Notes: generated by a model not told the origin, from the letters alone. Shown: positions 37,117 through 47,299, numbered from the stretch's first letter. The stretch: DNA of 64,000 bases from Flavobacterium lacustre (GCF_027474525.2 NZ_CP114882.2:248001-312000); one strand, 5' to 3'. Made by a program: numbers and translations.

Positions 37117-40100
37117 ATGAAACTAAAGTTCAATGGATTCTTAGTACTACTTGTAGTACTTGTGGCGCAACTAACTTTTGCGCAAGAGAGATCTGTTTCA
37201 GGAGTTGTTTCCGACAATGCAGGATTGCCATTACCAGGCGTGAGTGTATTAGTAAAAGGGACAAAAACTGGAGCACAAACTGATTTTGATGGAAAATATT
37301 CTATCAAAGCATCATCAAGCCAAGTCTTGATTTTTAGCTACATTGGGATGAAAACCCAAGAAATTACAGCTTCTTCCACAAATTTAAATGTAAAACTGAA
37401 AGATACTTCAGTTGAACTGGAAGGTGTTGTTGTAACTGCTTTAGGAATCAAAAAATCCGAAAAAGCAATTGGTTACGCTGCTCAGAGCGTAAAAGGTTCT
37501 GACATAACAGAAGCAAGAGAAAGCAATTTAGTTAATGCCTTGAGTGGTAAAATTGCAGGGGTTCAAGTTACAAACAGTTCTGGTGCTGTTGGAGCATCTT
37601 CAAGAGTTGTATTAAGAGGTAACTCTTCTATCACAGGAAATAACCAAGCGTTATTTGTTGTTGATGGTGTACCTTTTGACAATTCATCTTATGGTAATGC
37701 AGGTTCAGGTGGTGGACGTGATTTACCTAATGGAGTTGCCAGCATAAGTCCAGATGATATTGAAAGTATGACTGTACTTAAAGGACCTAATGCAGCTGCA
37801 TTGTACGGTCTTAGAGCAAGTAATGGTGTTATTATCATCACAACTAAATCTGGAAAAGCAGGAAAATCAAAAAGTGTAGTTTCATTTAATACAAATACTA
37901 CATTTTCAAATCCTTTAGTATTACCAAGTTTCCAAAACTCATACGGTCAAGGTTCAACTTCAAATTATTTTGAATTTGTTGATGGTGCAGGTGGAGGTTA
38001 CAATGATGGTGTTGATGAAAGCTGGGGTCCAGCATTAGACAGAGGTTTATCTTTTGTTCAATGGGATTCATACAAAGTTGGAGGAGCTCCTCTACCTTGG
38101 ATATCTCACGCAAACAATGTAAAAGATTTTTACCAAACTGCTATTTCGACATCTAACAACTTATCATTATCTTCTGGTAATGAAGATGCTAGTTTCAGAA
38201 TGTCTGTTGGTAACACTGACGAAAAAGGGATGTTACCTTCAACTGATTTCAAGAAATTTACAGTTAGCTTAAATGGAAACATCAAATTGAGCGAAAAATT
38301 ATCTTCTGGAGTATCGTTAATGTATTTTAATGATAAAAGTAATAATTTACCAATTGCAGGATACAACAATGAGAATGCAGCTCAACAATTTATTTGGTCT
38401 GCAAGAAGTGTTAATTTCGCAGACTTGAAAGATTGGAGAAATTTACCATTAGCACCAGCCGGTACAGCTGGAGAGGGAACTCCATTAAACTGGAATAATA
38501 ATTTCCAAAATAATCCTTACTGGGTTTTAGCAACTAACAGAAATACATTTGATAAAGACAGACTTACAGGATCTGCTTTTATGTCTTATCAACTTGCTAA
38601 AGATTTAACTGCAACTGGTAAAGTTTCATTAGATCATTATTCTCAAGTAACAACTGGAAGACAAGCTTTAGGGTCTAATAGTGCTCCAGATGGTTCATAT
38701 AACGAAAATACTTTAAGATATTCCGAATTAAATGCAGAAGCGCTTTTAGGGTACAAGAAAAGTATTACAGATGACATCAGTTTTACAATAAATTTTGGTG
38801 CTAACCAAATGAGAAGAAAAGTGAATCAAACTTTTGGATCTATAAGTGCATTAGAATTACCAAATTTTTATAATTTATCTAATGTAAAATCAGGATCTAC
38901 ACCAGTATCTGGAAATAATTATAATGAAGTTAGAATCGGATCTTTATATGGTTTCGGTCAGGTTTCTTATAAAAACTACTTCTTTGTGGATTTCTCTGGA
39001 AGAAATGACTGGGCAAGTGTACTTCCTGCTGCAAACAATTCATTCTTCTACCCTGCAGTTTCAGGTTCATTAGTATTATCTGAAATTTTAAACACAACAA
39101 ATTCTGCTGTTAATTACATAAAATTAAGAGGAGGTTGGTCTAAAGTTGGGGGAACAGGAGCTTTAGGAGCATATAACCTGAATTCAACTTACAGTTTAAG
39201 TAATAATGGTTGGGGAAATCAAGCATCTACTCCAAACACTCAATACAATCCAAATTTAAAACCTGAAACTGTTGTTGGAACAGAAATAGGTATTGATTTA
39301 AATGCTTTCCAAAACAGACTTCGTTTTGCTGGTACTTATTACACTAAAGTCAGTTCAGATTTATTAGTGCCAATTCAAGTTTCGGCTTCTACAGGATTCA
39401 CAAGCGTTTGGGATAATATTGCGTCAATGGAAAACAAAGGAATTGAATTGCAATTAGGTGTTACAGCTATAAAAGCTAAAGATTTCAGTTTTGACATTGA
39501 TTTAAACTTTGCAAAAAACAACAACAAAGTAACTTCATTAGGAGGTCTTGATACTTATATCTTAGGATCTCAATGGGGTATAACTTTGGAAGCTAGAACT
39601 GGAGAAGCTTATGGTTCATTAGTTGGTAGAGGATTTGCAAAAGATCCTGAAGGAAATGTAATTTATGAAGATGGATTACCTGTTATCGAATCTGACAAAA
39701 AAATACTAGGGAATATTGCTCCAGATTGGACAGGAGGAGCAAACTTTACTATCAAATATAAAGGATTTGATTTCAGTACATTAATTGATGCCAAAGTTGG
39801 TGGAGATGTACACTCAATGACTTATGCTTGGGGTAGATATGCAGGTACTCTTGAAGAAACATTAATCGGTCGTGAGACTGGTGTTGTTGGTAATGGAGTA
39901 ATGTCTGATGGTGCAGGTGGATATGTTCAAAATAATGTTGTTGTTGGTGCAAAAGAATTTAACCAATCTTCATTTGGAAATACTATTGAAGAAAGTGCAA
40001 TCTTTGACGCAACTTATGTAAAATTAAGACAAATGTCTTTAGGATACACATTCCCAAAACAATGGTTAAATGGAACAACACTTCAAGACTTCAAGTTTTC

Positions 40101-40254
40101 TATAGTTGCTAGAAATTTAGCAATCTTGTACAAAGCTACACCTCATATTGATCCAGAAACTGGTTTCAGTAGCAGCAATGGTAATCAAGGTATGGAATTT
40201 GGACAAATTCCTTCAGCAAGGTCTTATGGGTTTAACGTATCAGTTAAATTTTAA
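37117..40254 (+). CDS. SusC/RagA-family TonB-dependent receptor
   Basis: The 1045-residue outer-membrane transporter has a signal peptide (1-22, ending LTFAQ), a carboxypeptidase-D-like regulatory domain (about 25-100, VSGVVSDNAGLPLPGVSV), a plug domain (about 105-225) and a C-terminal barrel ending in Phe. With its SusD partner 19 bp downstream it should import a large ligand, powered by TonB. No glycoside hydrolase, peptidase or sigma/anti-sigma pair is beside it, so the ligand cannot be inferred. A weak -7 box (GATTTTTG, 37084-37091) precedes it. Confidence 0.93.
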   Translation: MKLKFNGFLVLLVVLVAQLTFAQERSVSGVVSDNAGLPLPGVSVLVKGTKTGAQTDFDGKYSIKASSSQVLIFSYIGMKTQEITASSTNLNVKLKDTSVELEGVVVTALGIKKSEKAIGYAAQSVKGSDITEARESNLVNALSGKIAGVQVTNSSGAVGASSRVVLRGNSSITGNNQALFVVDGVPFDNSSYGNAGSGGGRDLPNGVASISPDDIESMTVLKGPNAAALYGLRASNGVIIITTKSGKAGKSKSVVSFNTNTTFSNPLVLPSFQNSYGQGSTSNYFEFVDGAGGGYNDGVDESWGPALDRGLSFVQWDSYKVGGAPLPWISHANNVKDFYQTAISTSNNLSLSSGNEDASFRMSVGNTDEKGMLPSTDFKKFTVSLNGNIKLSEKLSSGVSLMYFNDKSNNLPIAGYNNENAAQQFIWSARSVNFADLKDWRNLPLAPAGTAGEGTPLNWNNNFQNNPYWVLATNRNTFDKDRLTGSAFMSYQLAKDLTATGKVSLDHYSQVTTGRQALGSNSAPDGSYNENTLRYSELNAEALLGYKKSITDDISFTINFGANQMRRKVNQTFGSISALELPNFYNLSNVKSGSTPVSGNNYNEVRIGSLYGFGQVSYKNYFFVDFSGRNDWASVLPAANNSFFYPAVSGSLVLSEILNTTNSAVNYIKLRGGWSKVGGTGALGAYNLNSTYSLSNNGWGNQASTPNTQYNPNLKPETVVGTEIGIDLNAFQNRLRFAGTYYTKVSSDLLVPIQVSASTGFTSVWDNIASMENKGIELQLGVTAIKAKDFSFDIDLNFAKNNNKVTSLGGLDTYILGSQWGITLEARTGEAYGSLVGRGFAKDPEGNVIYEDGLPVIESDKKILGNIAPDWTGGANFTIKYKGFDFSTLIDAKVGGDVHSMTYAWGRYAGTLEETLIGRETGVVGNGVMSDGAGGYVQNNVVVGAKEFNQSSFGNTIEESAIFDATYVKLRQMSLGYTFPKQWLNGTTLQDFKFSIVARNLAILYKATPHIDPETGFSSSNGNQGMEFGQIPSARSYGFNVSVKF

Positions 40255-40273
40255 ATCTAATAATTAGAAAATT

Positions 40274-41695
40274 ATGAAAAAAATATCAATATTATTTATT
40301 GCATTAATTGCGCTTTTTAGTGCAAGTTGTGATAAAGACTTCGAGACAGTTAATACAGACCCAAATAATCCAGTTGCAGTTCCTGCACACTTATTATTAG
40401 GTAGTATTGTTCGTGTGAATCAAAATGCTATTTATGGCATGCAACAAGGTGGAGATATGGGGATGTGTTGGGCTCAGCATGTGTCTAAAGTACAATACAA
40501 TGACGAAGAAAAATACATTCCTCGTAGAGGTGCTATTGATGGGATATGGAACACTCTTTACGCTTCTGTAATTGCGGACTCTCAATCTATGTATACTTTA
40601 GCTGAAAGTGAAGGAAACACAAACTTACAAGGAGTTTCTTTAATTTTACAAGCTAATGGATTTCAAATCTTAACAGATCTTTACGGGCCAATTCCTTACA
40701 CTGAATTTAATAAAAGTGGAAATTTAAAACCTGTTTATGATAGTCAAGAAGTTGTGTATGACGGAATAATTGACTTACTTACACAAGCAGATGCTCTTTT
40801 AGCAAGTGGATCTGGCGATATTCCTGCTAGTTCTGATTTAGTATATGGAGGTGACGTTACAAAATGGAGAAAATTAGCAAACTCTTTAAAATTCAAAGCT
40901 TTAATGAGAATTTCAAAAGTAAAAAATGTTAATACACAACTCCAAGCATTAGTTAACAGCGGAAAACTGATGTCTTCTAATTCTGATAGTGCTCAAATTA
41001 GCTATTTAGCCGCTCAACCGGATGCTAATCCTATTTATGAAACTATTGTATATGGTACAAGAGCTGAATATAAAATGAGTTCTGTATTAGTTTCTAAATT
41101 AGAATCTCTTAACGATAGCAGATTAAATGTTTTTGCAGCTTTAAATAATGATGACGAATTTGTTGGAAATATTCCTGGTGAAGAAAACCCTGGAAATTAT
41201 AATGGATTTTCTTCTTTAGGTTCTTTTTACTTGAATCCAAAACTTCCTGGTGTTATTCTATCAAATGCTCAAGTTCAGTTTTTATTAGCTGAAGCCGCAA
41301 ATGAAGGATATATTTCTGGAGGAAGCGAAGCAGCAACTACATACTACAACAATGGTATTAATGCTAATTTTACATTTAATGGTATTGGAGCATTAGCTGC
41401 AACTTACATAACACAAGGAAATGTAATATTAGGAAATCAAGCAGATTCAAGACAAAAAATTGCAGAACAATCTTGGATTGCACTTTTTGGTCAAGGTTTC
41501 GAAGCTTGGACAGAATGGAGAAGAACAGGATATCCTGTATTATCTCCTGTTGTTGGTGCTGCTGAATCTAGTATTCCTTCTAGACTGTATTACAATTCAC
41601 AAGAAATCTCATTAAACAAAGTTAATTATCAAGCCGCTGCAGCTGCATTAACTGGTGGTGACAAATTAACATCACCATTATGGTGGATGAACTAA
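40274..41695 (+). CDS. SusD/RagB-like lipoprotein
   Basis: The 473-residue lipoprotein forms the lid of the SusC transporter and captures ligand at the cell surface. The lipobox is FSASC with C19, and the next residues DKDFE are acidic, as in the export signal for surface lipoproteins of Flavobacteriaceae. TPR-like helical content and blocks such as DLYGPIPYTEF and VYDGIIDLL place it in the SusD-like family (SusD-like type 2). It lies 19 bp after the susC-like gene. Confidence 0.9.
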   Translation: MKKISILFIALIALFSASCDKDFETVNTDPNNPVAVPAHLLLGSIVRVNQNAIYGMQQGGDMGMCWAQHVSKVQYNDEEKYIPRRGAIDGIWNTLYASVIADSQSMYTLAESEGNTNLQGVSLILQANGFQILTDLYGPIPYTEFNKSGNLKPVYDSQEVVYDGIIDLLTQADALLASGSGDIPASSDLVYGGDVTKWRKLANSLKFKALMRISKVKNVNTQLQALVNSGKLMSSNSDSAQISYLAAQPDANPIYETIVYGTRAEYKMSSVLVSKLESLNDSRLNVFAALNNDDEFVGNIPGEENPGNYNGFSSLGSFYLNPKLPGVILSNAQVQFLLAEAANEGYISGGSEAATTYYNNGINANFTFNGIGALAATYITQGNVILGNQADSRQKIAEQSWIALFGQGFEAWTEWRRTGYPVLSPVVGAAESSIPSRLYYNSQEISLNKVNYQAAAAALTGGDKLTSPLWWMN

Positions 41696-41720
41696 CTTAA
41701 TAAATTTAAAAAATTTAAAA

Positions 41721-42653
41721 ATGAAAAAACTTAAAATATATTATTTAGCGCTTTTTCTTTTAGCAGGATTCACTTTTGTGTCTTGTGAAAAAGATAGTGA
41801 TGAGCTGACAGGTGATGCTGAATTAGGAGGAGAAGTAATATTCAAATCAGAAAATTTAGGATATGTAGTAGGTAATGGTAAAGACACTGATTACATAGGT
41901 GAATTTTCAGTTTTTCAAGGTCCTGAAAAAATAGAAAGTATAGATATTTACAAAACTTTTAGTACAAAAGATGAAGAAGGTAACATTATAACTTCAAACA
42001 AAAATTTACTAAGAACGATTACTATACCAACTGCTAATCAACACACAAGTGTGCCTTTTGCAGTGACTTATAATCAATTGATAGCTGGATTAAACATCAG
42101 CGGGTCTGCATTATCTTCAGATGATGGAAGCCTTCAAATTGGCGACTATTGGACATTAAGCTTTGTTTCTCATGTATCAAATGGTTCAGTTCATGAAAAC
42201 AGTCACAAAGTAAAAATTGCAGTTGGAACAAGATTCTCAGGAACATACAAATGTGTAGATGCAACTTATTACAGAATCGGTGTTTTAACCTATACTGCGG
42301 CTGATTGGCCTGCAAAAACTGTAATTGAATCTGTAGATGCTACAACTTACAAAGTAAATGACTATTTAGGACCATTTAGTGCAAATACATATTACTTTGT
42401 TATCGATGCAGATGACAATATCACAATTCCAGCTTTCGCTCCAGACGGAGTTACAGCAAACGTGGGTAACGGATTACCTTTAATTTCTTGTCAAACCAAC
42501 CCTAATGATTTAACACTTTCAAAATGTGCTACATCTAATGTGGTTGTAAGAGATGATGTAAATGGTAGAGACCAATTAAAAATGACATTAGGCTACCTTG
42601 GTAGTGGAGGTTCTAGAGAATTTTATCAAGTATTAGAAAAGATAGTTGAATAA
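41721..42653 (+). CDS. Surface lipoprotein of the SusCD operon
   Basis: The 310-residue lipoprotein has lipobox TFVSC with C22 and then EKDSDE, an acidic surface-export signal. Predicted all-beta, it probably has two domains, about 35-165 and 170-310. I recognise no family with certainty; similarly placed genes in such operons encode accessory ligand-binding proteins (SusE-like). It is 25 bp after the susD-like gene and 16 bp before the next lipoprotein gene. Confidence 0.75.
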   Translation: MKKLKIYYLALFLLAGFTFVSCEKDSDELTGDAELGGEVIFKSENLGYVVGNGKDTDYIGEFSVFQGPEKIESIDIYKTFSTKDEEGNIITSNKNLLRTITIPTANQHTSVPFAVTYNQLIAGLNISGSALSSDDGSLQIGDYWTLSFVSHVSNGSVHENSHKVKIAVGTRFSGTYKCVDATYYRIGVLTYTAADWPAKTVIESVDATTYKVNDYLGPFSANTYYFVIDADDNITIPAFAPDGVTANVGNGLPLISCQTNPNDLTLSKCATSNVVVRDDVNGRDQLKMTLGYLGSGGSREFYQVLEKIVE

Positions 42654-42669
42654 TATAAAAACAAAAAAG

Positions 42670-43923
42670 ATGAAAAAAATATATAAACAATTTTTATTTT
42701 CAGCACTTTCTTTGACTGCATTACTTTTTGTAAGTTGTGATAAAGATGACGCGACTGGAAAAAGTACTCTAGAAGTTTCGCAAAACGTGAAACTTAGTGT
42801 GACTACAGATTTTGCATCTCCAGTTACCATTATTGAGGGTGATAATGAATATAAATTCACAGTAAATATTGACAAACCACAAAGTGTGGATGTAGTCGTA
42901 AAAGTGTTCCAAATTGCAGGTACTGCATCTGGAACAGATTACGCTGTTGATAGTCAAATAACTATTCCTGCTTATCAATTATCTGCGACTGGTACTCTTA
43001 CTATTCTAAAAGATAAGTTAAAAGAAAGTATAGAAACATTGACTTTACAAGTTGGAGACGTTACAACATCAAACGCTTCGTTAACACCAATTACTGTTTC
43101 ATTTAACATTCAGAATTATACTGAAGGTTCTCTAATTGCCGATTTATCATGGAGTACTTCTATTAAAGATGTTGCTGGTGATTTAATCAAACCAACTGCT
43201 GCTGCAGATTTTAAACTTAGAATAACAAACTTGGATTATTCTGATGTGAAATCTATCGATGATTCTAAAACAGCATTTGAATCATATGAAATGTTATCTA
43301 CTTTAGAAGATGGTGATTATTTAGTTGTAGCTGAAGCTGTATCATTTAAAGACTTGGGGTCTCAAGGTAATTTTGACATTGATTTATCTGTGACATTTAA
43401 TCAAGCAGGGATATACAATGATGAAACATTCACCTTTACAAAAGCAATTACTACTGAAGCTAAAACTGCTTGTGGTTTCTCAGGATTTTACAAACTTGCA
43501 CAAATAACAAAATCTGGATCAACTTATACTTTGTCAGAAATTGGTGCTTCAGAAAAATTCCCTGTAGCAGCAAGTTCATTTAGTGGCGATTACAAAGTTA
43601 CTAAAGATGCTTGGTCAGATTATGCAGTTGGTGATATTGTTCCTGTAGAATACAATGCAGCTGATGGAACGTCTACATTCAGAATCAACAATGTAAATCA
43701 TCCTTATTTAGTAAATGCAGCCACTTCTTATTTATTAGTTACAATCAATGCAGATGCAACTGTTACAGTTGTTGCTAATGAAGATTACAATTATGGTGGA
43801 GGAGATGTAACAAGTGTTAATGGTACTGGTACAGTTGGTTTCTGTGGAAGTTCAATTAATTTAACTTTAAAATTCCCTGCCTTTACTTCAAAAGGATACG
43901 CCTTTACTTTAGTTAAAAACTAA
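42670..43923 (+). CDS. Surface lipoprotein with Calx-beta-like domain
   Basis: The 417-residue lipoprotein has lipobox LFVSC (C23) followed by DKDD, again a surface-export signal. Residues about 45-135 resemble a Calx-beta domain, with EGDNEYKFTVNI, GTASGTDYAV and the stretch about ILKDKLKESIETLTLQVGD. The remaining part is beta-rich and has no assigned family. ATG 42670 is chosen because the longer frame from 42646 would overlap the previous gene and lies before the signal peptide. It ends the operon. Confidence 0.75.
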   Translation: MKKIYKQFLFSALSLTALLFVSCDKDDATGKSTLEVSQNVKLSVTTDFASPVTIIEGDNEYKFTVNIDKPQSVDVVVKVFQIAGTASGTDYAVDSQITIPAYQLSATGTLTILKDKLKESIETLTLQVGDVTTSNASLTPITVSFNIQNYTEGSLIADLSWSTSIKDVAGDLIKPTAAADFKLRITNLDYSDVKSIDDSKTAFESYEMLSTLEDGDYLVVAEAVSFKDLGSQGNFDIDLSVTFNQAGIYNDETFTFTKAITTEAKTACGFSGFYKLAQITKSGSTYTLSEIGASEKFPVAASSFSGDYKVTKDAWSDYAVGDIVPVEYNAADGTSTFRINNVNHPYLVNAATSYLLVTINADATVTVVANEDYNYGGGDVTSVNGTGTVGFCGSSINLTLKFPAFTSKGYAFTLVKN

Positions 43924-44228
43924 TAATTTTAAAAAGAGCATTTAATTACTATTGCTTTTAAATAATTATAATAAAAACTAAAACCACCCCTAATAACGGG
44001 GTGGTTTTTTTTATTATAATTATTCATTAATAAAATAGCATCAATTATTTTGAAATAAAAAGTCAAAAAAACTATTAATTAAACAAACAACAGGCTAAAC
44101 ATTTATAAAATTAAAGAACTTTATATAATAAATACAATTAGTAATTTAACTATCTCCAAGGATTCTTAAGTTGTCTAAAGAAAAACAATTAAATATAAAA
44201 TACAAATGTTCTTCTTGAAACTCTTTGA
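43924..44228. other. Intergenic region between the Sus-like operon and the copper locus
   Basis: The 305-bp stretch separates convergent genes. Its only clear element is the operon terminator at 43981-44012. The remainder is very AT-rich and shows no ORF, repeat or RNA gene that I can support. Confidence 0.7.
43981..44012 (+). terminator. Intrinsic terminator of the SusCD-like operon
   Basis: A 10-bp GC-containing stem, AAACCACCCC (43981-43990) with its complement at 43998-44007, has a 7-nt loop and is followed by eight or nine T. Confidence 0.93.
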
Positions 44229-45188
44229 TTACAAACTATAATTGAAATTAATACTCCAACGATAATTTGCTTCAACATTACCTCCTGTCAAATTTTGATA
44301 GATTGGAAGCATTGCATTAGCTCCAATAGAAAACCTATCCTTGCCAACTTCAAACCCTAGTTTGCCAAAGAGTATCTCACCAGATGTATCCTTTAATTTT
44401 TGACTGTGTTGATAGTTACTTTCGTAAACCTCCCCTGCTAAACCCAATTGTGGTACAATCGAAAAATCATTCTTCTCATACAAATAGAAAAAAGTTCCCG
44501 CATAATTAAACTGGTTACCAAACCGATAATTCTTTTGATTCTCCGTTTTCAAAACATAATTGAACATAGCATTTAAACCAAATTGCTTTCTTCTAAGAAT
44601 ATATTCCGTTGCCAAAAGGTAATCCCAACTCCCCGTTCCTACTTGAAAACTTGGATTCAGACTACCTGAATTTACCTCATTAAATTTACCTGTAGGCATT
44701 TTTATTCCACCTCCCATTTGTAATGTATGCACAAAAAAAGTACTGTCTTTATGCGTTTGATAAAGACGATACATAGCCAAAACTGTAACATCACCAACCC
44801 CATCAATATTTTTATTTCCTGAGCTAGTTTCCTTATCGTGAAAATGATATGGTATCAAAGCAGATATTTGTATATTCTCACTAACAGGAACTCTAGCCCA
44901 AACCTGAACTGTATTAAAATTTTCCTTATACCAAGGAGAATTACTATACAAACCATCCGAACTTTTATATTGCTGATTAAAATACCTGACACCAACAAAA
45001 TTAGAATTCAACATTGACGCAAATCCCATACTTCCTCCACTGGCAGAACAACCACAAGCATCACAATCATCCTCTTCTTCAAGAAACAAATGATATTTTG
45101 AAAATGGATTAACACTAATTAAACTGTCTTTTTCGGCAGCATTTGCCATTTGAAAAATCACAAGAAAAAGAATTATTATATTTTTCAT
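44229..45188 (-). CDS. Outer-membrane beta-barrel protein of the copper locus
   Basis: The 319-residue product has a signal peptide (1-17, ending QMANA), a short N-terminal acidic and Cys-rich stretch EEEDDCDACGCSASGG (C42, C45, C47), and then regular beta strands ending NFNYSL, which suggests a small outer-membrane barrel. The Cys/Asp cluster looks metal-binding. It is the last gene after the MbnH-like gene, so a role in metal passage or sensing is plausible, but no family is certain. Confidence 0.7.
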   Translation of the reverse strand: MKNIIILFLVIFQMANAAEKDSLISVNPFSKYHLFLEEEDDCDACGCSASGGSMGFASMLNSNFVGVRYFNQQYKSSDGLYSNSPWYKENFNTVQVWARVPVSENIQISALIPYHFHDKETSSGNKNIDGVGDVTVLAMYRLYQTHKDSTFFVHTLQMGGGIKMPTGKFNEVNSGSLNPSFQVGTGSWDYLLATEYILRRKQFGLNAMFNYVLKTENQKNYRFGNQFNYAGTFFYLYEKNDFSIVPQLGLAGEVYESNYQHSQKLKDTSGEILFGKLGFEVGKDRFSIGANAMLPIYQNLTGGNVEANYRWSINFNYSL

Positions 45189-45270
45189 TTAAAATAAATT
45201 ATTTTGAAACATACTAAGAATTAAAGAAATAGAAGACTTATCTATTTTATAAAAAAAAGTATGGTTATTA

Positions 45271-46308
45271 TTAATATTCAGAAAACCGTTTATCAGTTAA
45301 ATACTGGCTATCCGTTAAGGTTTTTAGAAAAGCAATTATTTGAGTTTTTTCAACTTCAGTCATCGGAATCCCGAGTTTCCCGTTAGCTTTAAGCAAAGGG
45401 TCTAAAGTATTAGAATTTACAACACCCGAATTATAATACTCCATAACAGCCTCTAAGGTAAATAAACGCCCGTCATGCATATAAGGTGCTGTTTTTTCTA
45501 TATTGCGTAAACTTGGCACTTTGAACTTGTATACATCCTGATCTAACTGAGTTACACGATAGCGTCCAATATCATTGATTGCAGGATTTACTTGCAACCC
45601 GTTATTTCTAAAAGAATTATCAGTAAACAAATCGGTTGCATGACAACTCGCACATTTTTGATTAAAAAGAGTATACCCCGCTTGTTCTTGTTGAGATAAT
45701 ATTCCACCAGCTTCATTTCTGCGAAATTTATCAAAACGAGAATTTGAAGACGTTACCATAACCATAAACTGTCCTAGTGCTTTAAGCATGTTTTCAGCAT
45801 TAATCTGTCCATCAGTAAAAGCTATTTTAAATAACTTTTGATAGGTCTGATCAGCTTTCATCATAATAATTACATCAGAAAAATTACCGTTCATTTCGAT
45901 AGGACTTGTAAACGGAATGATGGGTTGCAAATCTAAATGTGTTGTCGCTCCATCATACATAAAAGCAGTTTGATAAGCTAAATTTTGAATTGGAGGAGTA
46001 TTACGAGTCCCTACTTCATTATTAACACCATGACTAACAGTATGACCATGATGTGTAAAAGCATCGGCTTGAATATGGCAAAATCCACAAGACACAATAC
46101 CATCAGAGGCCAATCGACCATCATAAAAAAGTTTTTTTCCCAGTTCAAATCCTTTTTCAGTGGGCGGATTATTCTTTAAATCATAAGCCAATGGAGGAAA
46201 ATTTGATGGAACATTAAAAACCAAAGGTATATTTTCATAGTTATCATCTTCATCTGTACAACTCCAAAAAAACGGCAAAATGAGTAACAATAAATAGATT
46301 GCTTTCAT
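45271..46308 (-). CDS. Di-haem cytochrome c peroxidase/MauG family lipoprotein (MbnH-like)
   Basis: The 345-residue protein has a lipobox with C17 followed by TDEDD, and two c-type haem sites: CGFCH (C74, C77, H78) and CASCH (C219, C222, H223). YMHDGRL near residue 290 is a family block. Members either reduce peroxide or, as MauG and MbnH do, form high-valent haem to oxidise a tryptophan of a partner protein. Because an MbnP-like gene is directly upstream, the MbnH role is favoured; the plain peroxidase role is the alternative. Confidence 0.85.
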   Translation of the reverse strand: MKAIYLLLLILPFFWSCTDEDDNYENIPLVFNVPSNFPPLAYDLKNNPPTEKGFELGKKLFYDGRLASDGIVSCGFCHIQADAFTHHGHTVSHGVNNEVGTRNTPPIQNLAYQTAFMYDGATTHLDLQPIIPFTSPIEMNGNFSDVIIMMKADQTYQKLFKIAFTDGQINAENMLKALGQFMVMVTSSNSRFDKFRRNEAGGILSQQEQAGYTLFNQKCASCHATDLFTDNSFRNNGLQVNPAINDIGRYRVTQLDQDVYKFKVPSLRNIEKTAPYMHDGRLFTLEAVMEYYNSGVVNSNTLDPLLKANGKLGIPMTEVEKTQIIAFLKTLTDSQYLTDKRFSEY

Positions 46309-46324
46309 TTTATTTTATTTTTAT

Positions 46325-46357
46325 AAAAAGTGGCCAGAACAATACTGACCACTTTTT
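46325..46357 (-). terminator. Hairpin between mbnP-like and mbnH-like genes
   Basis: On the minus strand a 13-bp stem, AAAAAGTGGTCAG with CTGGCCACTTTTT and one G-U pair, encloses a 7-nt loop and ends in five T. It lies 10 bp after the MbnP-like stop and 17 bp before the MbnH-like start. It looks like an attenuator that would keep MbnP expression above MbnH. Confidence 0.75.
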
Positions 46358-46366
46358 TAATTAAAA

Positions 46367-47164
46367 TTAATCGTTGTGAACATGATTTACACTAAACATA
46401 CCATTTAAATTGGCAGTTATTAAAGGTAAATTAGCACCTCCCATAATCATTGCTCCCATTCCTCCCATATTATTATCCGAAAGCTTTACTTTATTTGTGC
46501 CATCGATAATTTTAGCCACGTCCGCAAAAATATGAACGGCAGGTGTAATATTTGTTCTTACTAAGGCATTTGAAGGCAAATCAAGAGTGATTTCCGTATA
46601 ATTATAATCTGTTCCGGTTTGACCAGTATGCACCATAAACATAGTTTCAGATGTCACTGTTGAAGAAGTAAACATTCCTTCAAAAAGAACAAATTTGTAT
46701 CCTGCTGACCAAGACCACATCATTCCTGCATCTTGCGCTGCTGTCAGAAAATTGCCTTGTCCCGTAGCTCCCAAATCGAATTGAGCTTTATCAACTCCGA
46801 TTCCAAATGTTACTTTAGTATAATCACCAGCAGGAACATTCTCTAATTCAACTTCATGAGCTAAGACATCAGCTTCATTTACGATAAAATAACTGCTGCT
46901 TTTAGGATATACATACTTTGTACCGTCTTTTTTAGTCAAAATAATATTACTCACAATATATTTTACATCCGAAATTTTCACAGTCTCCCCTTGTGAAGTC
47001 AAATTACTTTGTGTTCCAAGAATTAAATCAGTGCTACCAAAAACGTTATCAAATTCTAATACCAGATTCCCATTTCCTGTAATCGCTTCATCATCATTTG
47101 AACAAGAGAATAATGTAAATGCTATAGCCACAACAGCCAATAAATTTTTTAATTGAAATTTCAT
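46367..47164 (-). CDS. MbnP-like copper-binding lipoprotein
   Basis: The 265-residue lipoprotein has lipobox TLFSC (C21) followed by SNDDE. The family core includes YIVSNIILTKKDG, GIGVDKAQFD and MMWSWSAGYKFVLFEG with W150 and W152. In characterised MbnP proteins MbnH converts a Trp to kynurenine, which helps bind copper; W150 or W152 is the likely equivalent, by inference. A Met-rich segment MGGMGAMIMGG and a C-terminal HVH add possible copper ligands. It is encoded just before the di-haem partner. Confidence 0.82.
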   Translation of the reverse strand: MKFQLKNLLAVVAIAFTLFSCSNDDEAITGNGNLVLEFDNVFGSTDLILGTQSNLTSQGETVKISDVKYIVSNIILTKKDGTKYVYPKSSSYFIVNEADVLAHEVELENVPAGDYTKVTFGIGVDKAQFDLGATGQGNFLTAAQDAGMMWSWSAGYKFVLFEGMFTSSTVTSETMFMVHTGQTGTDYNYTEITLDLPSNALVRTNITPAVHIFADVAKIIDGTNKVKLSDNNMGGMGAMIMGGANLPLITANLNGMFSVNHVHND

Positions 47165-47270
47165 TTTTATAAAGTTTTTATTTTAAAATAGTATTTGCGT
47201 TTGCCTGCCATTTTCAGAATTAAATAATTCTAAAAACAGCATACAGCAATTCATCCGTAGAAAGAAACGG

Positions 47271-47293
47271 ACAAAAAAAGCACAATAGTGCTT
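47271..47293 (-). terminator. Intrinsic terminator of the small Cys/His protein gene
   Basis: AAGCAC (47278-47283) and GTGCTT (47288-47293) form a stem with a 4-nt loop; on the minus strand seven T follow. It begins 6 bp after the stop codon at 47300. Confidence 0.8.
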
Positions 47294-47299
47294 AAAACT

